NCBI RefSeq assembly: GCF_018127805.1 | Contig: NZ_CP072334.1 | Span: forward strand, 846,001-910,000 | Direction: 5' to 3' | DNA length: 64,000 nucleotides | DNA from: Prevotella sp. oral taxon 475 | GTDB taxonomy: Bacteria; Bacteroidota; Bacteroidia; Bacteroidales; Bacteroidaceae | Shown: positions 47,410-55,273 of the stretch, one piece after another | Layout: every line of letters begins with the position of its first letter | Numbering within the stretch: position 1 is the stretch's first letter | Program-made: the position numbers and the translations under genes | The notes under the pieces: model-generated | What the model saw: only the letters and a program-made list of their open reading frames with translations | What the model was told of the DNA's origin: nothing | The model's database searches: none

Positions 47410-48126
47410 ATGAGAACAACATTCAGACATACGTTGCTGGCCTGCACGGCCCTGATGGGTTTGGCGGCATGTAGCAATATCGATTACGATGGCGAATATA
47501 GTAAAGACGGCTATTACGATTCGCCCAATCAGGTGTATTTCTATTATGCCAATGCTTCGGACACGCTCATTAACTATTCCTTTGGTGTGAAGCCTGTCGA
47601 TACGCTTACGCATACGGTTTATATTCCCGTTCAATTGGCCGGGAGGATGCTCGACCGAGAACAGACGTTCAACGTGTCGGTAGATGCGGCGAGCACGGCG
47701 AAGAGTGGTGTACACTATGTGCTTTCTGCCACCTCGTTCAACATCCCTGCCAATGAGAAGAGAGCTTATGTGCCGATACAGTTGTTGCGCGCCGGACTAT
47801 CGGAAACGAAATACGATTCTATTCGCGTTGTGTTGCGACTGGTTCCCAGCAACGATCTCGGTGTACGCTTTGCCGAGAGCAATAAGGTGACAGTGACATT
47901 CGACAATATCCTTATGAAGCCCGACTTCTGGGAGATAATGGAAACCTACTGGGGATTGGGACCTTTCACCAAGAACAAATATCGCAAGTTGCTGTCTTAT
48001 TATGATAGCGATGAAGACAAAATCCGAAAGATTCTCACCGGAACAGACACAACGGCGCAAGGCTATCTCTATATGCATGTGCAAGAGGTGGTGGCCTATT
48101 TCGCCGCTCATCCGGACGAATTGTAG
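47410..48126 (+). CDS. DUF4843-type lipoprotein
   Basis: Surface lipoprotein of 238 residues, lipobox GLAAC (about 18-22) followed by SNIDYDGEYSKDG. The body, with VQLAGRMLDREQTFNVSVDA and MKPDFWEIMETYWGLGPFTK, matches the DUF4843 proteins found beside SusC/SusD and PKD-like genes; role unknown, possibly ligand binding. It starts 31 bases after susD. The next gene follows after 172 bases that contain a diverged inverted copy of the 40-bp dispersed repeat. Confidence 0.85.
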   Translation: MRTTFRHTLLACTALMGLAACSNIDYDGEYSKDGYYDSPNQVYFYYANASDTLINYSFGVKPVDTLTHTVYIPVQLAGRMLDREQTFNVSVDAASTAKSGVHYVLSATSFNIPANEKRAYVPIQLLRAGLSETKYDSIRVVLRLVPSNDLGVRFAESNKVTVTFDNILMKPDFWEIMETYWGLGPFTKNKYRKLLSYYDSDEDKIRKILTGTDTTAQGYLYMHVQEVVAYFAAHPDEL

Positions 48127-48298
48127 TTTTGAAGGAGTGAAGGTGTGAGAGGGAGTGAAAAAGAATAAAGACAAAAGTTTTAGAAATATCGATACATAAG
48201 GTCAGGACCCAAACATATAAGGAATTGTCTTTGCTCCTTTCATCCCCTTCACTTCATCACTTCTCTTTCGAATCCTTATTTATTTAACTCAAAAAGAA

Positions 48299-49723
48299 AT
48301 GAAAGCAAGATATATATTCGTACTCGCCGCAATGGCGTTTGTTGCACAATCGTGCATCACCGACGACTCCACCGCTCCCTCGGGAACGTCGTCCAAGCTA
48401 TCGCTCTCGCAGCCGTTGGCAACCACCTACACCCTTGACCGATGGGACACTCTCAAGATCGCGCCGCAGGTGGTGCAGACCAATGCCCAGAAAAATATAA
48501 AGTATGAATGGGAGGTGAATTATAAAGTGGTTTCTACCGACCCGCAACTCGATTACATCTGCTCCGAATTTGGCAACTATCCCTGTCGACTGAAAATTAG
48601 CAATGGCGACGACATCCAATACTACGAGTTTGCCCTTGACGTACAATATTCTTATGTCGGCGGCCTTTATATCCTGGCCCTCAACGCAGGGAAGACCATC
48701 GTCTCCTATCTGCCTGAGCCCACCTCGAAGAAGAGCTTCACCCTCGATGTATTGGAACGCAACAATCCAGGTATCGATTTCGGATCCGACCCGCGCGCCA
48801 TCGACTTCACCATCGCCCGCGACGGGAAAACGCCGCTGGTGTATGTAGCCGTGGGCAGTCCGACGGTGATTTACGAACTCAACGGCAACCTCATGACCAA
48901 GGTCTACACCACGACCACCGCAGGCAACCTGACTTGGATGAAGCGTAGTGCACTGACTTACCCGAAATCAGAACTCCTCATGGTCGACCACAAGCCTTAC
49001 CGGCTCACCCTCTCCGAGACCACGCCCTTCAATCTTGGCACAAGCATCGAATCGGCTCTCGGTTCATCGGTGACGCTGGCCGATGCCGCTGCTTCATGGA
49101 AGCGTCAGGATCTGCGTTACACCGACGGATACGTGCTCTTTGACAATGCTCAGGGCCGCCTCATCGGTCAGAACGTGGCCAGCACCAAAGTTCCCACCCA
49201 GCTACTGCCGGGCATTTTTACGGGCGATTCGCTCGTCGGCATGGGCTCTGTAGACAGCGAGCGCAACCTCGCTCTCATCACCTGGAACAAAGTCGCCTCG
49301 AAGTTCAAATTCTACTATCTTTTCCCTGGCTTCTATCCCAACAACGTGGCCAACACGCAAGCAGCCCTGGTGAAAGAACAGCGCAGCATGCCAACGACGT
49401 CGGGCATCGAGAAAGGTTCGATTGTGCGGTCGGCTCCCACGAAAAACCTCGTCTACTATACCTCGGGCAACAAACTCTACGCCTACAACGTGCTTTCGAA
49501 CGGCAACTTCCCCACTGCGCCGCTTCAAACATTCGGCCTCTCGGACGAGACCATCGTCGACCTCTACATCACCTCCGACGATAGTCGTCTCTACGTAGCC
49601 ACCAACGCCTCTTCAGGCACGCTGCCGGGTAGCATCTACTGTTACGACCTCGACACTCGTACCCTCTTGTGGCAGAAGCAGCATTTTACAGGCCGAATTC
49701 GAGGCATTGCCTTCCGCGAATAA
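48299..49723 (+). CDS. PKD-like family lipoprotein
   Basis: 474-residue surface lipoprotein with lipobox FVAQSC (about 14-19). The first 120 residues (SLSQPLATTYTLDRWDTLKI and YEWEVNYKVVSTDPQL) fit the PKD-like Bacteroidota family. The rest is a beta-rich repeat region that reads like a propeller: LTWMKRSALTYPKSELLMVD, LVGMGSVDSERNLALITWNK and LYVATNASSGTLPGSIYCYD. Probably a substrate-binding partner of the SusC/SusD pair. The 188 bases to the next gene contain one stray unit of the array A spacer (about 49838-49860). Confidence 0.82.
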   Translation: MKARYIFVLAAMAFVAQSCITDDSTAPSGTSSKLSLSQPLATTYTLDRWDTLKIAPQVVQTNAQKNIKYEWEVNYKVVSTDPQLDYICSEFGNYPCRLKISNGDDIQYYEFALDVQYSYVGGLYILALNAGKTIVSYLPEPTSKKSFTLDVLERNNPGIDFGSDPRAIDFTIARDGKTPLVYVAVGSPTVIYELNGNLMTKVYTTTTAGNLTWMKRSALTYPKSELLMVDHKPYRLTLSETTPFNLGTSIESALGSSVTLADAAASWKRQDLRYTDGYVLFDNAQGRLIGQNVASTKVPTQLLPGIFTGDSLVGMGSVDSERNLALITWNKVASKFKFYYLFPGFYPNNVANTQAALVKEQRSMPTTSGIEKGSIVRSAPTKNLVYYTSGNKLYAYNVLSNGNFPTAPLQTFGLSDETIVDLYITSDDSRLYVATNASSGTLPGSIYCYDLDTRTLLWQKQHFTGRIRGIAFRE

Positions 49724-49911
49724 CCTCCAACACAATTTCTGCAAGCGTAGAGTCATGGATTCTCCACCGGAATCTTCCCTTTGCACTTGCAGAAGTTTTG
49801 TTTTTGAAGTAAAACAAGGCTTCGTACCCCTACGACAGCTCGAAAATAAGAAAAACAGGCTTTCGACATCTGCCGACAACTGTTTTCAGACAAAACAATA
49901 TCGAAAAATAA

Positions 49912-52506
49912 ATGAGACGAACAACAACATGGGTTTGCTTGGCAGGAATCGTCGCCCTACTATGGGGCGTCTGCCCAAAAGTCGCAGCTGCCGATGAGAA
50001 AAAAGGCTCCGACGAGAAAAAAGCAAAGAAAGAAACCCGATACGACCGACTTTTTAAAGACAAACGGCGAGACACAGCCCGAAGCACTTTCATCACCTTG
50101 CACAAAACCGATGGGAAACTCTATGCCGAAATACCCCTCAAATACCTCGGTCGAGAGATGATGCTTGGCGGAAGTATCTCCTCCGTGACCGACCCCACCT
50201 ACGTCACCGTGGGTATGAAAAACTTCGCACCCCTGCACTTCTACTTCGAGCGTCAAGACAGCAGTCTGGTGATGAAAACACCCAACGCCGTGCTCTACAA
50301 CGACGGCACCGCCACCAGCGAACTGCGCGGGGCATTGGCCCTAACTTATCGCGATCCGGTGATGATGGGCTTTAAAATCGAGGCTTACAACAACGACAGC
50401 TCGGCCGTCGTTGTAGACGTTACGTCCTTGTTAGCCAAACCCAACTCGATGCTCCCGCTGATGCCCCAAAAGTCAGGCGATTTCGCCATCCGCACCACCC
50501 CAAAAAGCGAAATGTCCTATGTGCGTAGCATCAAAAGTTTTGAGGGCAACATAGTGGTGAACGTCGACTTCAACTATCTGCTCACGGCCCTGCTGATGAG
50601 CATCCCCGTGGCTAATGAGATTCCTACGACGGTGGGTGCGACCTACAGTCTGGTGCTCCTACCCGAGAGCAGAATGCGACCGCGGCAGGCAGACTCGCGT
50701 GTGGGTATTGCTTCGTCTTCGAAAATGACCTACGCCAACGACATCTCCAAAAGTCGCCGCACCTATTTGGCCCATCGCTGGCATCTCGTTCCGCGCAATC
50801 TCAAGGCCTACGCCCAGGGAAAGGGCAGCGAGCCGGTGAAGAAAATCAGATTCTATCTGGACAACGCCTTCCCCGAGACGTGGAAAGAGCCTGTTCGCCG
50901 GGGGGTAGACGTGTGGAATCGGACATTTGAAAAGGCTGGATTCCGCAACGTTCTCGAGGTGGTAGACTTCCCTAAGGACGACCCGAGCTTCGATCCCGAT
51001 AATATCTTATATTCCTGCATCCGATATGTGCCCAATGGTTCGGAGAATCCCACCAGTTCGTTTTGGGTGAACCCCACCACGGGCGAAATCCTCAATGCCT
51101 CTATCTTCGTCTATAGCAATGTGGGGCAGATGCTTCATCGCTGGCGGTTTGTGGGAACGGCTGCCGCCGATGCCTCGGTGCGTTCATCACAGTTGCCCGC
51201 AGATCAACTGGCCGAGGGGCTCACTTATCTCGTGGCGCGCGAGGTGGGACATTCGCTCGGACTGCTCGACAATTTTGGAGCCTCCTCCACCTATCCCGTC
51301 GATTCGCTTCGCAACGCCGCTTTCACCCACGCCAATGGGCTTGCGGCCTCGTTGCTGTCGGGGGTGAACTTCAACTACGTGGCCCAGACTGCTGATCGTG
51401 GCGTTCGGCTCATGCCCACCGCACCTGGCGTTTACGATCAGCATGCCATCGAGTGGAATTATCGCTACTTCGACCCCCAGCGGGTGTCGGCACAGGAAGA
51501 GGCAGCCGAGCTTGAGAAGTGGGTCGACCAGCGAGTGAAGAATCCCCGCCTACGCTATTTCCGCACATCGTCGCAACGTTGGGACCCCCGTGTGCAAGAG
51601 GGCGCATTGGGCAATAACGCTCTCCGCGCCGCCAACTACGGCATTGCCAATCTCTGTCAGATAGAAAAACATCTCTACGACTGGGTGAAGAACGACGAAG
51701 ACAGTCGCATCAAAGAAAAACTCTATCTCACCATCGCCCAGCAGCATTACGCTTATTTCAAGCGCGTGATGAGCAACGTGGGCGGTATTCTGCTCAACGA
51801 TATGAAGTTCTCGTCGGGTGTACCCCGCTATCAGGTGGTCGACAAAGATCTCCAGCGCAAGTCGCTGCAATGGTGTCTGTGGCAGGCTAAACGCTTTAAA
51901 AGTTATGCCGACAAGAATTTCGAACGGCGTGGTTTTATCTCGGTGAGCTACTACGATCAGCTGCTCGAGTTCATCGGCTACGACCTGCTCGGAGCTCGCA
52001 CCCGCCTGGCCGTCTCGTCACACCTCGTCCCCGAGAGTTATACGCAGAAAGAATATTTTGCCGACCTCTTCAATGGCATTTTCCAAAGTGTCATCGAGGG
52101 TAAGGCTCCCTCGCAGGAGGAACGAGTTTTGCAACGAACCTACCTCACCTACTCGCGTGCCGTTGTCGATAAAGCCAACAAGCAAGGCGGAAACGGTCCG
52201 GCAGCTCTACAGGGTCAGGGTTCTTTGCAGGAGAATCTTCCGAAAGAGAATTTCTTGCAAGAGCATTTCCTATCCTCCGTCTCTCGTGAGTCCGCTTCCT
52301 CGGCTTACGGCGACCCTAACGCCTCGCTCTCTCCCACGGTAGATGCCGCCCTGCTCGACCATTCTGCACTTTATTTCTACAGCTCCCTGTTGCGCCTCAA
52401 GCCGTTGCTCGAGAAATGTCTGAAAGGCTCTCTTCCCGCCGACGCGCAATCGCATTATCAGATGTTGCTCTTCAGGTTGAACAAAGCATTGGAGGACGGA
52501 AAATGA
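49912..52506 (+). CDS. zinc-dependent metalloprotease family protein, degenerate zinc site
   Basis: Exported 864-residue protein (signal peptide ending VAAADE) of the DUF5117-type metalloprotease family in Bacteroidota. In the active paralogue next door the zinc motif is HEIGHTLGFMH. Here it reads REVGHSLGLLD (residues 443-453), so the first and third ligands His are replaced by Arg and Asp, and the Met-turn SIMDY is SLLSG. Only Glu444 and His447 remain. It is therefore probably not catalytic and may bind substrate or regulate the partner. The stop overlaps the active paralogue by ATGA, so the two are translated together. Confidence 0.88.
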   Translation: MRRTTTWVCLAGIVALLWGVCPKVAAADEKKGSDEKKAKKETRYDRLFKDKRRDTARSTFITLHKTDGKLYAEIPLKYLGREMMLGGSISSVTDPTYVTVGMKNFAPLHFYFERQDSSLVMKTPNAVLYNDGTATSELRGALALTYRDPVMMGFKIEAYNNDSSAVVVDVTSLLAKPNSMLPLMPQKSGDFAIRTTPKSEMSYVRSIKSFEGNIVVNVDFNYLLTALLMSIPVANEIPTTVGATYSLVLLPESRMRPRQADSRVGIASSSKMTYANDISKSRRTYLAHRWHLVPRNLKAYAQGKGSEPVKKIRFYLDNAFPETWKEPVRRGVDVWNRTFEKAGFRNVLEVVDFPKDDPSFDPDNILYSCIRYVPNGSENPTSSFWVNPTTGEILNASIFVYSNVGQMLHRWRFVGTAAADASVRSSQLPADQLAEGLTYLVAREVGHSLGLLDNFGASSTYPVDSLRNAAFTHANGLAASLLSGVNFNYVAQTADRGVRLMPTAPGVYDQHAIEWNYRYFDPQRVSAQEEAAELEKWVDQRVKNPRLRYFRTSSQRWDPRVQEGALGNNALRAANYGIANLCQIEKHLYDWVKNDEDSRIKEKLYLTIAQQHYAYFKRVMSNVGGILLNDMKFSSGVPRYQVVDKDLQRKSLQWCLWQAKRFKSYADKNFERRGFISVSYYDQLLEFIGYDLLGARTRLAVSSHLVPESYTQKEYFADLFNGIFQSVIEGKAPSQEERVLQRTYLTYSRAVVDKANKQGGNGPAALQGQGSLQENLPKENFLQEHFLSSVSRESASSAYGDPNASLSPTVDAALLDHSALYFYSSLLRLKPLLEKCLKGSLPADAQSHYQMLLFRLNKALEDGK

Positions 52507-55049
52507 CACATTGCTCTCGTTATCTCTCCGCTGACCGTCGAGTTTTTTTGCTCACGGCCCTTTTGCTGTGCTTCGCAATGGCGGCACAGCCTGCATCGTT
52601 GTTCAAACGTAAGAAGAAAACGCCTGCCACCGAGGTGAAGAAAACAGCCTACGAGCGTACCCTTACCGATCATCCCTGCGAGTCGAGCCGCGGAGGTTTC
52701 ATCTCACTGCACAAGACTGATGGCAAGTTGCTGGTCGAACTTCCGCGTACATCGCTGGGTCGCGACATGCTGGTGGGGGCCACCATCTCGTCGGTTTCCA
52801 ATCCCAAGTTGGGTGATCTTGGTTTTAAGAATTCTAATCTGGTGCACGTTCGTTTCGTCGAGAAAGACAGCTCCGTGGTGATGCAGGTGGTGAATACCGA
52901 CCTCTACTTCGACCCCTCGAAGTCCAACGCAGCCTTAGCTGCGCGGCGCAACTACGACCATCTCGACTTCTTCTCCTTCCCCATTAAGGCCCGCAGCGCA
53001 GACAAGGCAGTGCTGTTCGACGCCTCCTCGTTCTTTCTTAAAGAAGACCGTTTCTTCCCCATCATCGCCAAGACGGTGGGCTCCTACAGCGTCAATTCTA
53101 CCTTCAAAGAAGACCTCTCGCGCATCACTGCCCTTAAGACCTTTGAGGAGAATGCCTGCGTGAAGATGGACCGGCACTATCTCATCAGTCTTTCGGGCAA
53201 GAACGGTACGCCGGTGAGCAATTATCCGGTCACCATCGGTGTCAACTTTACCCTCGCTCTTCTGCCCGAACAGCAGATGACGCCCCGACTGAGCGACACG
53301 CGCATCGGCATGTTTCTCATCAACAAAGAGGTGGAGACAGAGGGAGCCATCGAGAAATGCACCTTCGTGAAGCGGTGGCGGATAGAGCCGAAAGACACGG
53401 CCGCCTATTTCGCTGGTCGGCTTTCCGAGCCGGTCAAGCCCATTGTGTATTACGTCGAGAACACCTTTCCCCCATTGTGGAAGCGTGCCATCAAGGCCGG
53501 CATCTTGTGGTGGAACAAGGCTTTTGAGCGGATTGGCTTCAAGAATGTGTTGCAGGCGGTGGACTTTCCCGAGGGCGACCCTAACTTCGACCCCGACAAC
53601 TTCCGTTATTCTTGCATCCGCTATCTTCCCACCGACGTAGAGAATGCCATGGGACCCTCGTGGACCGACCCGCGGACGGGCGAAATCATCAATGCCACGG
53701 TGCTGGTCTACAACGACGTCGTCAACACCATCAACAACTGGCGATTCGTGCAGACGGCGCAGGTAGACCCTACTGCCCGCGCCGCCACTATGCCCGACAG
53801 CATCATCTCCGAAACCCTCGAGTATATCATTGCTCACGAGATCGGTCACACGCTTGGGTTCATGCACAATATGGCCGCCTCGGCTGCTCTGCCGGTAGAC
53901 TCGCTGCGGTCGGCCCGCTTCACTCAGCAATACGGCACGACGGCCTCTATTATGGATTACGCCCGTTTCAACTACGTGGCCCAGCCTACCGACCGCGGTC
54001 TGCGCCTCACTCCTCCGCGTCTGGGCGTATACGATTTCTACGCCGTAGAGTGGGCCTACCGTCTTTTTCCCCATTCAACGGGCTACGAAGACGATGCTCA
54101 GCACCTGCGCCGCCTTGTGGCCCAGCACGAGGGCGACCCTTTCTATCGCTATGGTTTGCAGCAAACGTCTACCCGATACGACCCCTCGGCCATTGAAGAG
54201 GATTTGGGCGACGACCCCGTTCGCGCCTCCGACTACGGGATGGCCAACCTGCGCTACATCCTCTCGCATCTCGACCATTGGATCGCCAACGAAGACGACA
54301 CTCGTCGCAAAGAAGAACTTTATAATGAAATCCTCTCTCAGGCCATCCGCTACGTGCACAATGTCTATGCCAACGTGCCCGGCATCTACCTCCACCCCAC
54401 CAGTGAATCTTCCGGTCTGCCTCGCTACCGGGTGGTACCCAAAGCCCGTCAGCGCGCCTCGGCCCAATGGCTCTTGCGCATGGCCCGCACCTTTGCCACC
54501 CTGGGCAACGACACCATCGAACGCAAACTGCCCTACGGCTCCAACCGGCCTTTCAAAGTGATGGCGCGCGACGTGCAGGCCCTGGCCATGATGGCCGCCT
54601 CGAAGCTCTCGCTCTCGTTCTATCTCGACTCCACTTCCTATTCGCCTTTAGCGTATATGGAGGATGTCTACTGCGATGTTTTTGCCAAGACGCTCTCGGC
54701 CGACGAGCATCTCACTCCCGCCGACCTCTCCTTGCAACGTCTCTACGTCGACTATCTGCAAGGCGGTGTGGCCGACATGAAGCAAGCACCCAATGTTCAT
54801 AATTTGTGTTCTGCCCTCCGGAGCGGATGCCATCACGGCGAGGCCTGCGGCTTTCTGAACTTCGGCAGCGGATATGGCGAACCCGAACCGCTGTGGGGCA
54901 CTACCGTGGGGCGTACCTCCGAGTTTCAGTTTTTCTACGCCCAAAAGTTATCTGCCCTCTTGGCCGAGCGCATTCCGCGCACCATCGATTCCGAGCTCAA
55001 AGCCCATTACCTGTTGCTGGCCAAACGCCTGAAGAGCTACCTCAAATAG
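52503..55049 (+). CDS. zinc-dependent metalloprotease, active-site intact
   Basis: 848-residue exported protease of the same family as the preceding gene. Signal peptide to about residue 30 (FAMAAQPA). The metzincin-like motif HEIGHTLGFMH occupies residues 445-455, with ligands His445, His449 and His455 and catalytic Glu446. A Met-turn lies at Met484 in SIMDYARFNYVAQ. Shared landmarks with the degenerate partner include FISLHKTDGKL, FDPDNFRYSCIRY and FNYVAQPTDRGLRL. ATG 52503 overlaps the upstream stop; the frame is open earlier only inside the neighbour. Last gene of the SusC operon, followed by array D. Confidence 0.92.
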   Translation: MTHCSRYLSADRRVFLLTALLLCFAMAAQPASLFKRKKKTPATEVKKTAYERTLTDHPCESSRGGFISLHKTDGKLLVELPRTSLGRDMLVGATISSVSNPKLGDLGFKNSNLVHVRFVEKDSSVVMQVVNTDLYFDPSKSNAALAARRNYDHLDFFSFPIKARSADKAVLFDASSFFLKEDRFFPIIAKTVGSYSVNSTFKEDLSRITALKTFEENACVKMDRHYLISLSGKNGTPVSNYPVTIGVNFTLALLPEQQMTPRLSDTRIGMFLINKEVETEGAIEKCTFVKRWRIEPKDTAAYFAGRLSEPVKPIVYYVENTFPPLWKRAIKAGILWWNKAFERIGFKNVLQAVDFPEGDPNFDPDNFRYSCIRYLPTDVENAMGPSWTDPRTGEIINATVLVYNDVVNTINNWRFVQTAQVDPTARAATMPDSIISETLEYIIAHEIGHTLGFMHNMAASAALPVDSLRSARFTQQYGTTASIMDYARFNYVAQPTDRGLRLTPPRLGVYDFYAVEWAYRLFPHSTGYEDDAQHLRRLVAQHEGDPFYRYGLQQTSTRYDPSAIEEDLGDDPVRASDYGMANLRYILSHLDHWIANEDDTRRKEELYNEILSQAIRYVHNVYANVPGIYLHPTSESSGLPRYRVVPKARQRASAQWLLRMARTFATLGNDTIERKLPYGSNRPFKVMARDVQALAMMAASKLSLSFYLDSTSYSPLAYMEDVYCDVFAKTLSADEHLTPADLSLQRLYVDYLQGGVADMKQAPNVHNLCSALRSGCHHGEACGFLNFGSGYGEPEPLWGTTVGRTSEFQFFYAQKLSALLAERIPRTIDSELKAHYLLLAKRLKSYLK

Positions 55050-55061
55050 TAGGTCGCAGTG

Positions 55062-55211
55062 AAATCCCGCCGCGGGAAATCTCCACGGAGACTCCCTGAT
55101 GCTTCTGCAGCGTGCAGAACGGCCGCGGAGACTCCCTGATGAATTCTGCAGCGTGCAGAACGACCATAAAGACAAAAACGGCGTCTCTGAACATCTCAGA
55201 GACGCCGTTTT
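55062..55211. repeat. Array D and operon terminator (41-bp units)
   Basis: Palindromes spaced 41: CCCGCCGCGGG in the unit at 55062, TTCTGCAGCGTGCAGAA at 55103 and 55144, then in phase the centre (about 55193) of a 16-bp perfect stem AAAACGGCGTCTCTGA (55175-55190) with complement 55196-55211 ending in TTTT. That last hairpin is an intrinsic terminator for the SusC operon and, by its A-rich left arm, for feoAB too. The spacer CGGCCGCGGAGACTCCCTGA shares parts with arrays B and C. Confidence 0.9.
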
Positions 55212-55225
55212 CGTCGTATTTGATA

Positions 55226-55265
55226 TAGAAGCATTTGTCTTAACTCCCTTTCACTCCTTCACCCC
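55226..55265. repeat. 40-bp dispersed repeat, identical to 13043-13082
   Basis: All 40 bases match the copy beside array B. It starts 14 bases after the terminator and ends 8 bases before the feoAB stop codon, which reads on the other strand. Confidence 0.9.
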
Positions 55266-55273
55266 CTTTCCTC

